From: Mucidula mucida
Lineage: Eukaryota > Basidiomycota > Agaricomycetes > Agaricales > Physalacriaceae
Assembly: GCA_015501055.1 (NCBI GenBank)
Contig: JADNYV010000063.1
Span: forward strand, 62,001 to 126,000
DNA length: 64,000 bases
Direction: 5' to 3'
The position numbers and the translations under genes are program-made. Shown here one piece after another: positions 44,440-56,335 of this stretch. Under the pieces are notes generated by a model. That model saw only the letters and a program-made list of their open reading frames with translations, ran no database searches and was not told where the DNA came from. How positions within the stretch are numbered: position 1 is the stretch's first letter; each line of letters opens with the position of its first letter.

Positions 44440-46138
44440 ATGTCTGAACCTATCATACCAGCAGAATATGTCGGCAAGTCTCTGGAATTCATCATGCAAA
44501 GAGAAAACAAAAAGCTTCGATTGAAGCGCGATATCAAGAAGTGGGTTTCTAGAAACAGAGACAAGGTCGGTTCTTACTTGTTCAATACCACATCCGATAA
44601 CTTAGCAGCCTGAAGCGGTGCAAAACCTGCGAACATGCACGTAAGAAGTGCGAGCGGACCCTTGAAGACGTGGCGTGTCGGTCCAGCGTCTGCCTGGCAG
44701 CGGAAAGTCGATGCAGTTTGTCGGACGACGAGCTGTTTGAGAGGATCGCGACCGCCTGGCCAGAACTCAAACGTCAAAAGTTCGACGTCCTTGCGTCTCT
44801 GCTCCCTAAACCCCCGTCGTCAACAATCTCGGAGTCAGAGCGCGTACATACAGATTTGCTGACAACCTATTTTGTCCCTCTCAAAACGCCAAGTTCTTCC
44901 ACGGCACCCTCAAGAGCGGGCTCAGCGGTATCTTCCGAGCTATCTCAGCCTCCGGATAGCGACTCCGAAGAGTCCTTGGGGCGAGCTAAGAAGCCTATTG
45001 AAGGCTCGTCGCAGAGTCACTGTGATAGGTCAACATCGCAGGAGGGCGCCGATGTAGGCACGCTTCGCTGGAAAGAAAAGGTCTATTCGCGCATTGACTC
45101 AGAGGACAAGACAGGTGCGTACGAAATCAAGCTTATCAGATGTCCCTGTTGACCTCAGTGATCAGTATCCCGACCTTTAATGAGCAGAAGTCCAACCGCC
45201 GCCAATCGTGCCGTCTTGAGCCAATTATCCGGTGCGCAGTTCATCCTGGTTCCAACCTGGTTTTCGTCTTCCTCATCCTGAACCCTTCAAGATCTCCAAG
45301 AGAAGCTTCGTGATACAGAATCCCGTTGCGTGCTTCTCTTGCTTTTTGACAGACGCCGTACTTACTACCGTTCGTCTTCAAGGACTTCACGAAAGCACAA
45401 ACCAAATCGCTATCTTAGAGAGATCTGTCGAAGGTAAGGACAATGAGCCTTAATGACGGACCATATATTGATCAGCGGTGTTGTAGATGCTAACGAAAGG
45501 ATGAACACATTTCGCGGTATGTAATCGCCGCTGTTCTGTTTACTGGCGGAAGCGCAAATTGATCACATATACACAGACCAGGACGAGCAATTGACATCAC
45601 TAAAAGTACAACTGGTGCGCGAGAAGGTCGACAACAGAGGGCTCAGACAAAGGGTTGTAGCTTGCGATGATGAATCATCCGCAAAATCTGGTATTTGACG
45701 CCACGTTGTGCTCAAGGCATCCTGCTGATGCCGTTCCAGGTCAAATACGCGAACTTGAAAAGGCATTGATCGGCGTGAAGGCGTCCCAAGAAGGTACATG
45801 CCAACCCATCGTACTGATCCCCCACGTTCTCTGACGCCCGTTGCTTAGCGCTTCAAAACGATATCCACGATGGAATCGCTCAGCAGGAGAAAAGAAACAA
45901 GGAGGATATATATGATCTCACCATTACGCAACGCTCGCTTGAGTATGCTCTGGTAAACGCGAAGGATATGGACGGGTTGCGGAAAACAATTCAGTTGCAA
46001 CTTCCGGTACTGGACGGAATTATTACACGAAGAACCCCTTTGAAAGTCTCACAAGAGACTGGACAGGCAGTCGGAAACGACGAGGCCGAAGGAAGGTCAT
46101 CGAAGAGACAGAAAACAGGCCATATTTTTCGATTTTGA
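44440..46138 (+). CDS. Zn2Cys6-like coiled-coil protein D2' (right copy)
   Basis: Mirror of D2 and almost identical through most of its length. The start is MSEPIIPAEYVGKSLEF. The cluster RCKTCEHARKKC has spacing C-x2-C-x6-C-x8-C-x4-C-x6-C, followed by DDELFERIATAWPEL. The C-terminus differs from the left copy: after SSKRQKTGHIF the right copy ends in two residues and TGA (46138), whereas the left reads on for about 13 residues. The first-intron phase has the same uncertainty as D2. It is divergent from E' and convergent with C' (66 bases between ends). Confidence 0.65.
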
Positions 46139-46204
46139 GAGTACCGCACGTCTTTAGGTCACAGGTGTTGTGAAATACATGATTATTAGCAAAATTGAAC
46201 ATAG

Positions 46205-48575
46205 CTATTGTCGAGATTGGAGGACACTATCGTACACGATAGACGCAGGACTACGCTTCTCGATTCCCTGAAATCAAGGTAGGTCAGGACCAGTAGGATG
46301 AAACCAAACCGGTGACATACATTTTCAGTCCAAGCTATCTGAGCCTTCAATTCGGTCAACCCAAACAGTAGTACTATGTCGAAGCTCAGCCCATACCAGT
46401 GCGACCCATGGGCACTGCGAGGGGGCTGCCTTCTCTTCGGCACAGCCATCGTATCGGCGGTGACGGTGCACAAAGTCACAAATGAATCTGGTTCTATTTA
46501 GTCTACATCAATCATGGGATTGAACAACAACTTACGAGGAGCGATATCTAGCCAGATTGGATGAGGATAAGCTCCGCGGTAGCTCAGTATCTCAGCCGAT
46601 ATGCCATTCAATCCAGTAGCATTCGCACTGGTTTGAACGTATGAAGATCTGAACTCTGTCTCCTCATTGATACGGGTTCCCTGTTAACAATCAGCACTCG
46701 GTTCGCAAGTAGACTTCAAGACCTCGTCAGACCTTCTTGAGAATGGATGAAAATGCTCCAGGGACGTATCTGAGACCAGTAGCATCATAGTACGAGGTGT
46801 GATATCGTGCCCGGTGTTCCAGATCATCTGCGTCGCACTCGACATCTATTTCCACGCCGTAGGTTAAATTGGCAACCCTTGTCGTGACAAAATGATCGAG
46901 GTAGAAGGATATGGCACCATCTGCCACCGCTTTATTTCTGAAAACAAGGTGAACCAATGACAGCGGAATAAACTGAAGGGTGCCCACACATGCCCGTCGG
47001 GTCTGCAAACAGATATGAGAGACTGGGCCAAGACATCTCGGAGCCGGCCGAAGAGCCAGTCACTGGCGGCAAATCCACCCACGAGAAGAACGGTCTGTGG
47101 TAAGTGAGCATAGTGAGGAATTGACATAAGGTGCATACTAACAGAGATCTCGACAGAAGAGGATTCTCTCTGCGTTTTGATAGCCTCCAGAATCGCTTGG
47201 ATAGATGGTTCGAAGAAGCCAGATACAGTCTCGCTGTTCAAGGAATGAGCTGATGGCGATCGGACGTCGGTGTTGTAACGTACCCATCAAGCTTAAGCTG
47301 CCCGTTCCTAATATCGACAGTAAGATCCTTGTCGCGTGCACTTCCGAATCTAATATACGCCGGTTCGTTGGAGGTACGGAAACTGAGCTTCGTGGACTTG
47401 TCAAATACGCTCGCCATATGATTGACGTCTTCGACAGCGCCGAATTTGGTGTTCCGGAGTTTGGCTGTGTGGCTAGTCAGTGGTACCGTTTATAATTCAT
47501 GGAACGAAGTGCTACAACAGACCTTCAATGTGAGCTCGAGCTCGGCGACCTACTAACACAGAACCTTGGAGACGACCTGAGCGGAATTTCAGCTGAGATA
47601 GACAGCGGGATGAGAAATTGCTCACACTCAGTAGGTGCGATTTCTTCGAAAGCGTTGTCCGTGTTCGTCTTGTTCGCATATGCGCTGAGGTCGACAGTTC
47701 CACCACCGGCGTCGACGATGATGATACCTTTCCCGTTCTGTTTGATCATTAGCCGTAGAACAAGAATAGGAACAAATAAATCTTACAATCTGGTCCTTGG
47801 TCAAGACGTTCTTATTGATGCAGAAATGTAAACTGGCTTCTCCTTCGGTTACGAACTGCAGTCGATCTTGTCCAATTCCATCTTTGATAAGACCTGCCAC
47901 AACCGCAGCTCGTCGCATCAATCCCTGCTGCTGGCCTTCCCAGCCGTTGGGGTGAGTCAGAACAAAGTCGATATTGTGCTCGACAGAGCTCAATAAGGAT
48001 GCACCAGAAGGCATCGTCTCGGTAATGTATAATTTAACAGCGGCAAACAAGTAGCGCAAAACGTCGGCGAAGATGTCAAGCACAGTCTTGCCCTGAGGGA
48101 GCGCCGGAATATCTGCATCTGTTATGTGCGAGGCGGCGAGGGCCTTGGGTCGGAGGTGAAGCTTGAACCTGTCTTATTTGAGAGCGATACAATGAAATGC
48201 TAGAGGTGACACTGACCATTCGACTTTGGTGTACCCTTCGTCTTCGGCCTTCTCCAGGAAAGCCTCGTCGATAGCCTCTGCACCGACGGCCTTGACGTCT
48301 CCTTGGGCATCGTAGTAGATGATAGTGGGGATCTTTGAGTCGCCGCCAACCTTTTGCTGGGCTGCATATCTACGAAACGAATGACTAAGTCGTGTGGTTG
48401 ACGACGAAAGAAAAAGTGAATCATACCTCGTTACGCCTTGGATGACGGGGACAAGTCCTGGGTCCAGTATAGCAAAGGACACTCCGGAGTAGGTGGTACC
48501 TACATCAAATGCCACGACAAGCTTGCGAAAAGCGCCAGTGTATGGCTTGCGAGCGGGCAGGACGGGGAGTTGCAT
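46205..48575 (-). CDS. Hsp70-like ATPase, HSPA12 type (right copy C')
   Basis: Mirror of C. The start is the ATG ending at 48575 (MQLPVLPARKPYTGAF). The same motifs are present: VAFDVGTTYSGVSFAIL, THPNGWEGQQQGLMRRA, IIIVDAGGGTVDLSAY, VLLVGGFAASDWLF. The C-terminus is KRSPASIVYDSVLQSRQ. Splice sites match C in position and phase. Both copies look intact. They differ far more than neighbouring D2/E sequences do: 13 of the last 63 coding bases differ. Together with two open frames this suggests that both proteins are kept under selection. Divergent from B', 227 bases between starts. Confidence 0.85.
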
Positions 48576-48802
48576 AGGAAGAATTGGGACTGACAATGGA
48601 CTTCGACTGAAGAAGAAGGTTTTCAGTCAAAGGGTTTCCAAATGGAAATGTGCGCCTCGTGTGTAAAAGGTTCCAAGGGCGTGAAATCTAAAACGGAACA
48701 CACAAATGCGAAAGACAAAGCTTTTAGCGGCCTCGTGTTGTACGCGGATGCTTTGTAGCATGCGGCAAAGACAAACTTCAGACTCGCGCTTCTCCATAAA
48801 CC

Positions 48803-50106
48803 ATGACGCCCCGCCTTTCATCCGATTTGAAGAAGCCTTTGATCCTGGCCATGTGCGCTAGCATGTCGTTCCTCGCTCTCTTCAAAACCCAAAAACTCAA
48901 GCGACACGTCGATGACTGTGAGGACGAGCTGGAAGCTATGAGGTCCGATGCAAAGAGAAAGGACGCCCTCATATCCCAGTTGCGCGCTGCCGGCGTCGCG
49001 TCCAAAGCCGAGATCCAGTCCCTGAAAGAACTCTCCACTTCGCGTCTCAAAGAAAGCAACAAACTCCGGCGCGCACTGTCCGACTGCGAGGTCGAGTTGA
49101 AGAAGACGCGTTCCGAACTCGCATCCACACGCGGCCAACTCCAACATCACCAGACTTGGCTTCGCACCGCCACGGCGGATCTAGAGAAAGAGCAGAGGGC
49201 GGCGAAGGAGGTGCAGAGTTTGCTCGCCGAACGCACCGGCGAGCTCACTACGGCCCAAGCGTTTCTAGCGACTTCGGACGGGGTCTCCGGGGCGGACGTG
49301 AAGGACCTCGTTGAGAGACTGAACGCCGATATCTTCCAGACCGCAGCGGCCATCTCGGAGTTTCTCGACGTCAAGCCAGCAGCGGTGGAGAGCTGGGACG
49401 AGGGCGTCAAAGATACCTTGACGCGCTATGTTGGGGTAGCGTTGACAGAATTACTTCTGGCGCGCCATAGCGAGTTCGAATTCCTGGTCCAAACTGCGAT
49501 CCAGACCATGCTGTGCAGTCAAGCGGGGTATACTATCACATCGTGGACAAAGGCCGTCAGTGGTATCGAAGAAGCGAGTATTGTTGACATGTATGACTGT
49601 GTCCAGAAATTCGGTGAGCAGGAAAAACAAATTTCTGCTATTGTACTCACTGGCATATAGAAGATCTAAAGGTCGCTGGCAAATGGCGTTCCATTACGAG
49701 AAAATGCCTATCAAAAGCGCAAGACCTGGATACTTGGCATAGACATAGTTTTACGCAGATGGCTCGAGCGGTTTACGAAGTGCTAGAATGTTTAGGAGTT
49801 GGGACGCAAAGGGCGAAGGAAACCGTCGAACGATTCTCGGACTCGATTTCGACGCTGGCGCAGCAGGCAATGCGCCTCAACACATTCATCGGCGAGGAGG
49901 TCATCTCTTCTGACCTCCTCATCGTATGCCCCCGTCTTGATTCCCCATGCAGCGAGGAGCTTTTGGATATCCAAGGTGATCCCGAAAGTTTTATCTGTAC
50001 GACAGATTTAGGGATTACACATGTAGATGGGATTGCTGGTCGAAAGGTACTGCTTAAAGCGCAAGCATTGTGGGGAACGGGACTTGACGACGAAACGAAT
50101 GTCTAG
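48803..50106 (+). CDS. Membrane-anchored coiled-coil protein B' (right copy)
   Basis: Mirror of B with identical exon lengths (811 and 446 bases; intron 49614-49660). The N-terminal anchor KPLILAMCASMSFLALF, coiled coil, LNADIFQTAAAISEFLD and VAGKWRSITRKC blocks are all preserved, and the end is DETNV at 50106. Substitutions are scattered and no lesion was found, so the copy is probably functional. Confidence 0.8.
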
Positions 50107-50692
50107 ATAACGCATTGTCAGTACTGAATAGTTATTTTCTGTAATGATACCGTGTCCTTACATCTTGTTGACCTTCACTCGAAGTCCACCGTTCTGCCAT
50201 GACCGTCGAAAATAGAAAAAAGGGCCTCGGATCAATCTGTTCTCCTCCGGACGATTTGCGGACCGGGCGTTCCGGCTTCTCCTGCTTTTTGCCACTCACT
50301 CAAAGTTACTCAAGATTGACACTGACTTCAACCCAGCTTAACGGCTACTGCACGGGCGGTGTTTGTATTTAACGCGGATCGAATCTTCTTTCAAGGAGTT
50401 TGAATATACTACTCGCTTCAATCCGCTTCAATATCGACACTGGCTTAACATTACTCTTCAGCACAATTCTTTAAGCGCTCACTGATGTCCTGCGCAGCCG
50501 CCAGATCACACGAGACCACCCTCGTTCCAAGGGCCTTTCATTTCGTCGATCATAGTACTGCTTCCGCGCCTTCATTGTTCTTTTTCATGCTTCGAGTTAG
50601 TCAGCCAGTCTCACCGTTTACGACTGCAGATAAGACATCGTATCTAGCCACCGTCACGGATTGGCATTGCGCGCCCGCCTGGTATTCCGCCA

Positions 50693-52228
50693 ATGAACGT
50701 CTACAACTCGCCTGCCACTCCGACTTTTCGGTCATCATACGCGGCTGCCACTGCGGCCTCCTCTCCGCTCTGCCTGGATTGTAATGAGAGCAGTCGCGGA
50801 TATCCTGAATGTAGTTCTGTCCCGCACGGCGACAGTACCAGGGTTCTCAATTTTATGAACGACGATGAAGTTACACCGGGTTATGTCGCTTCAGGAAGCG
50901 CGACTCAAGTAAAGTGTTCGATACACACCATGGTCAATATGTCTCATGCTTTCTTAGCGCGCCGGCGACGCAGAGCTTGTCCATGCCAGGGACCGTATTG
51001 CGACACTATCGGCGGAAAATCAAGAACTTCGCAGAGAGTCAAAGGAGCTCAGACGGCAGCTCTCTCGGGTCTCTCACTCTTCTGGAGCCTGGGACCGTCT
51101 TCGTCGCTATTTCAACGTTCCTGCTGGCTACGATGATGACGCCCTTATCTCAAAACTCGACAAATACAAATCCGACAATAGATCCCTTCGCCAACACCTA
51201 ACTGATCTTGAACATTCATCGCAGTCCCACATAGCGCAGCTTGAAAAGGACGTTTGGGCGGAGCGCGCTCTCCGTCAGAGCAGCCAGGACCTCTTGCACG
51301 TTCGTACGCAGGAGCTCAACGACGCGCAAATGTACCTATCCAAAACGGATTCGATTTCTATCGAGGACTTGAAGGAGACGACGAAGTCGTTGAACTCAGA
51401 GATTTTCCAAACCGCCGCGTTCATGACTGATACCCTCGATTTTTCCAAACCTAGCGCGGCTATTGACGAGGCCATTGTCCAACGAGCAACGCAGTGGCTC
51501 TCCAGAGGCCTGGTGGACCTTCTCATGAACGACCAAGACCCAGACACGCGCGAAATTCTCATAACCGCAGGGATTCAGGCCTCTTTCGTACAGTCCTGTG
51601 TCGCGATCGTTCAAGTATGGGGCGTTGACTATCAGGTCAGCGCCAGTATCGCGTCGCTCTACGACCAGATTCGTTTATCAAGTAAGCCCCTTCTTCAACA
51701 ATAAGAAATGCCATTGAACGTTAATGGTACATAGATTCGCCTTCTATTGCTGGCCGATGGCGCGCCATGACACGCCACCAATCCAAATACGTTCACGCCG
51801 ATAAATGCAAGCGTCTCGCAGCGGAGGCTCTCATCGACAACCTTCTAACGGTTCTTCCCCTTATGGGCTGGTCAGCCGCCAACCCAAAGGCGGACTTGCA
51901 AGAGTTGTTCGGGAGGCGGATAACTGATATGGCGAACTTGGTCGTCTCGCTGGACCGGAGCATGGGCGAGGACATGATATCAGAAGATATTAAGCTGGCT
52001 ATGGTACACTATGGCGATCCGGCGGACGATAATCTGATGGAGGATTTGTACGGTACGAAGAGGGTGAGGAAGAGAGATACGGTGGTCTGCACATGCGAGC
52101 TTGGGTTGTATAACGGGAGAATCGAGTCGGGTGACGCGGGGAGTACCGTTGGACAGGTTCTTCTGAAGCCCAAGGTTGTTCTTCTGTCTGCCTTGAAGCC
52201 AGTGCGTGGGGTCAGGTCGAAGAAGTAG
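50693..52228 (+). CDS. Coiled-coil protein A' (right copy, shortened N-terminus)
   Basis: Mirror of A with exon 2 and exon 3 of identical lengths (50958-51681, 51735-52228). The start codon used by A (MAGRQDFV) is ACG here, and a one-base loss follows in the same stretch, so the first 25 residues of A are not available. The next in-frame ATG, at 50693 (MNVYNSPATPTF), matches an internal methionine of A and gives a 477-residue protein with coiled coil, SLNSEIFQTAAF and AGRWRAMTRHQ blocks intact. The lost part lies in the disordered N-terminus, so function may be kept. Confidence 0.7.
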
Positions 52229-52511
52229 CTATAGCGCTTTCCTCCTACTTATTTTGACACGTGTAGTAAAGCTTTGTCAAATTGTTTACCCCGAAGAGTC
52301 CATGTTGGTGACGTTGATCAAGAACCCCCATGACTCTCCTTTCAGTCCAAGTACCCACATCATTCATACCTAGATCAGATAGAGATCTCGCATCGCGTGT
52401 AACAGAAGAACACCAGACATGGGATGCTGGGATACCGAAGGGAGCTTCTTATTTCCCGGAAGCTTTATATCATGATGGATCCCTGTGATCTCATTGGAGT
52501 CCCTTCATAGG

Positions 52512-54102
52512 ATGGCTTGGACTGCGCGCGCACTATCAATCTGCCTTTCTATTCCTAACGTCGCCTCAATTCCCCTACTCGCCGCCTCGAACATCACCCT
52601 CCCCGATAATGTGACGAATCATGGCGAACCAAACCTCCTATGTACACCATCTACGGGGTATACTGTATTCTCGTTTATGCTCGCCAACTATGTTATGCAT
52701 GCTGCCACGACACAGACGTTCCCAGGGGAGTCGCCTTTCCACCAACTACTTACTTTCGTGACGGCGTTGTTGTTCCCGGCGGCTGGGGTGTCGCGCGGAT
52801 TAAACACTATTGCTCGTGGCATCCTTGTTACGGTGAACCGAAAACATGGCGACCTGCAGAAGGCTGCGGCAGCTGGGGCGCTGTGTATGGTCGTGAGAAC
52901 GGAAAATTGGCGTCCTGTAATTGGACACGCCATACATGGCGCAATAGCGCATAGGTGTGTATGCTTTGGTTCTGTCGACATGACCACTTCTGACTCTCTT
53001 TTCCCTATGCAGATCCATTTCCTCACAGGCTGTGAGATGGAGAATATACCGACCAAAATGGCTGCACAGCCATCGTTTATTTCCGGGGTGGCAGTTCACC
53101 GACGACGTCCCAAGAGGCCACACATTCGAATCTTTACGCCGTATACACGGTGCAGCGAAAGCTCTACCTATCGGCTACGCTTATGCATGCGTTCCCCCAA
53201 ACGCTATGATCGCGTCTCCTCTCGCCGACCCTACAATCCGCATCTCGGCGTCTCTCAACAGCGCCAAGATCATCGTTGCCATCTTCCAAGCCATCGTCTC
53301 GACCTATACATTCTACAATGCCCGTCAAGATCTGATAAAGCAGTTTGGATACGCGTCGTTCTCGTTGACTGTCGTGCCGTACACTATCATGTCCGTCGTC
53401 AACCTTCTCGGGAGTCTGCTGATGCCGGCCTATTCTTCCGTCTTCGTCGTTCGCTCGGAGGTCATGGACGAGCTCGAGCATCGCTATGGGAAGCGATTTG
53501 ATGGAACTGTTGGCGCGTTGGTTCCGTTGACACTAGGTGCCCCGATACAGCTTGCGTCTTCGGACGATGCAGTAGTAGTAAACGATAAATCGCGTCCTGT
53601 TCCGCGAGATGCGGTCGTCCTAGAGTCGAAGCCGCACGAAGCCGACCCCGACATCTCTATACCTGCCTGTGCGCCCTTCCAGTGTAGACCTTCCGCGAGT
53701 CTACCAATCTGGCTCAAACGAATTCGAAAAGCTTTTCCCAGAGCAGCCATCTTACCGGCGGGCTACGACCTTAGTGTCTTAATGAACTTCATCCTGTGCT
53801 TACTCGTCGTCGTCGGTGTACCGCTTGGGATTATCGGCGGACTGAGTAGCTTCAATGCAGGGAACAGCACCTTGGCGCAGCGGGTATGGACAATGACCTG
53901 GCTTGCCTGTGGATGCGTGTATGGACTGGGCTTTGGGTTTAGAATGAGTTACGGTTCGCCGTTCATTGATACTGCGGGGAATCCACAAGTTGCCATGTGG
54001 ATTGATCTTGGTATACGTACTGTCGCCGCCGTGCCTGCCATTGGTGGTATGGTTGTAGTAGCACAGATGATTATGGCGTATGGGGACTGTATAGTATTTT
54101 GA
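52512..54102 (+). CDS. Polytopic membrane protein, unknown function
   Basis: Two exons: 52512-52954 and 53013-54102. The 58-base intron (GTGTGT...CAG) joins in frame, giving 510 aa. The start MAWTARALSICLSIPN looks like a signal peptide or signal anchor. Hydrophobic segments include TVFSFMLANYVMHAA, FHQLLTFVTALLFPAAG, IIVAIFQAIVSTYTFY, SLTVVPYTIMSVVNLLGSLL, LMNFILCLLVVVGVPLGIIG, WTMTWLACGCVYGLGFGF and VAAVPAIGGMVVVAQMIM. It therefore has six or seven membrane spans, with a large loop (about residues 290-390) carrying LEHRYGKRFDGTVGALVPL. N-glycosylation-type sites (NIT, NVT) lie near the N-terminus. The family is common in mushrooms but uncharacterised. It lies just outside the palindrome. 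Confidence 0.75.
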
Positions 54103-54391
54103 TTCTCAGTCTTCACTGCCCTTCTCGCGACAGCCTGTTTCCAAGTAAGAGTCTCGCCAGGCTTGTTAGGGTGTCCAATTTATACATGCGGAAAGTCCCC
54201 AGGTGGCGACATTTCCTAGGCTACATGCATTGCTGTGACGCTGATGATGTGATGTGGTTCGCCGGCGCCCCATCACAGGCGCGCGGAGAAAGCGACATGA
54301 TGGCCTTAGCCAGCAACGCTGGACCACTGTGAGATACATAAGTATAATCGCCGAGCACGTAGTAAAGCTGAGGATGACGTATCAAACAGGA

Positions 54392-55530
54392 TCAAACACG
54401 CAACTTGTTGGAAAAAGAGCTGGCCGACGCCTCAGTGAGTGGCTCTTGCCTGATGGCGAACAAAGAATTATATTTGCTTCTCAGTAGACTCGCCATTGAG
54501 TCTGCAGTTGTTCGTGACTGCTGAAAGTATTCACCACTGGCACCGCCCGAGCAGCTTTGATCTGTACAAACTTTCATCTCCGACACGAACAACATGTTTG
54601 CCAAATTTGATGTAACTAGTAGTACAAATTTACAAAGAAGAGTCAGAAGAGTTACTGGAATAGGAATGACAACCTGCGGACAATGACCCTGCCCGCCCTC
54701 AAAAGAATGTCCCCGGGGCCCATACGACTTGGTAGTTGCCTGAGCGTGTTTCATCGGGCTGGCCGTGTAACGACAGCATTTGTTGAAGGCAGTACCTCCA
54801 AAATTCGGGTTATGCGATGAAGCCTGCTGTGGCGAGGAGGCGGACGAAGGCAATCGCCCATACAGTGCAACCGGAATGGCTGCTGGGATAGATGTACCGA
54901 CCCATTGGACCGTGCGTGATGAGCTGGAGCATCTGCAGCATGGTGAGTGGTCGGGAAGCTGAAAGAGGGATGTAGATTTTTTTGATAATGCGAATCGAGA
55001 GACTTCCATGAAGGCGGTGATTGACTCTAAGATTGGAGATGTATAGTCACTGTCAGGGTGACGATGAAGCGTAGTGAAGAGCACATACGTAAATCCGACG
55101 AGTTGACCATAGGGATGCGGAGCGGGGGGAATTGGAAGGAAAGCATCGAATTTGACTGCCGCGGAGTCCGCCCCATCGCCGAGAATACACTCCAATCGCC
55201 TGAAGGCATAGTGACCAAAGTAGAGCGCACAGATTCGCGCAATTTGTACCAGTGAACCAGGTTGGGGTATCCTGGAAAAGTAGTTTCGGATCGAATAGCG
55301 ACGACGTAGAGTTGAGTAATGATTCGATTTAGAGAATTGTTAGGAACTCTAGAATAGTCAACATTTGGTATGGCGTTTGTGGAGAAGACGAGCGCCGGTT
55401 GGGGGACATCAAAGGCCTGGTAGAGAGTAGAGTCAGTAGACTTATTCAATATTGCGGGCGGAGAGATTTCCTGACGAAGGAGGTCTGAGTGGAAGGAGGA
55501 AGGGACATGATGGCGCTGCCGAGGTTCCAT
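54392..55530 (-). CDS. Hypothetical protein, gene structure unclear
   Basis: Two overlapping minus-strand frames suggest a split gene. The first begins MEPRQRHHVPSSFHS and contains NKSTDSTLYQAFDVPQPALVF. The second contains LECILGDGADSAAVKF and YGQLVGFTYVLFTTLHRH, and later a hydrophobic segment VVIPIPVTLLTLLCKFVLLV that could span a membrane. I could not find a clean splice joining them. The tail (SASSFSNKLRV) lies in a roughly 30-base block (54383-54411) that recurs in the APH duplications at about 55673-55702 and 57755-57784. No family is recognised. Confidence 0.35.
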
Positions 55531-55555
55531 ACGCCATTGTATACATAGATATAAT

Positions 55556-56335
55556 TATTGGTGGTGGATGGTCAATCCCACGTCTTTGAATGAGGATGAG
55601 ACGCCAAGCTGCCGGACCACGCAGTGTGTGACCATCTCACCTCACGGGAGTGGGAAAGAGACGAAGACGTTTGAAACAGGACCAAACACGCGACTTGCTG
55701 GAGAATATCATCTGCATCGATGTATCAAGAGCAGCGGGCGAACGAAGTGAGGACCACCTGCCTCTATGACAATGAAAACAATGACATTGGGGTCTCTCAT
55801 TAGGCAAAAGAATATCTGAACAACGAGGAGGCAACTTCAGCCGAGTCCGAGGCAATGCCCTGGCAGGTGAGCGCATTGAATTCGGTCTGTGTAACATGAT
55901 TGAAGTAAATGGGGAATCAGGGACGTACAGAGGAGAGTTTCACAGACGAAGAGATTATCCAGCTCGTGATGTGTAACACCACGCCCGACGGTCTGGCAAA
56001 GGCAGATCACCCATACCTTGGACGTCGAACATTAATCCGATTTGCTGAAGACGCGGTGGTGAAACCAGTGTACACTCGAACGGAGGCACTTGTACTTGCC
56101 ATGGTCGCCGAACATACTTCCATCCCCGTGCCAAAAGTGCGTCGCGTACTCAAGGTGGAGCGGCGGGGATTGTACCTGGTGGTGATGGATTTTATTCGAG
56201 GGAAGCAGCTTGCAGCTATCTGGGGGGACATGTCTGATGAAGATAAGGAACATGTGGCACGTACACTGCAAGGATACGTACAGCAGTTGCGTAAAGTGGA
56301 TATTCCTCGCCGAAGAACCCTGGGTACGTGGAGGA
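55556..56335 (+). repeat. Segmental duplication, copy 1 (APH locus)
   Basis: Direct duplicate of 57639-58400, covering upstream sequence, the first exons and the N-lobe of the APH kinase. Copies are easily aligned by eye with scattered substitutions and single-base indels. Confidence 0.7.

Larger units (their letters stand above)
37730..52480. repeat. Right arm of the giant imperfect palindrome
   Basis: Mirror image of 16450-30590. Gene order from inside out is D3', D1', E', D2', C', B', A', each on the opposite strand to its left partner. It is longer mainly because of the 631-base element at 40107-40737. The break near 37730 lies within a coiled-coil exon of D3', beyond which the right copy continues as an intact gene while the left copy becomes chimeric. 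This indicates that the left inner edge is the rearranged one. Confidence 0.9.

Noticed and set aside
16450..52480. Mating-type (MAT-A or MAT-B) locus
   Set aside because: Divergent gene pairs and high local rearrangement recall MAT-A, but no homeodomain, pheromone precursor or pheromone-receptor gene could be read.
37730..52480. Right arm as a misassembled second haplotype
   Set aside because: The inner junction continues into a full-length D3' while the left becomes chimeric, and the hinge is unique. A simple haplotype join would not give this, though only long reads can settle it.
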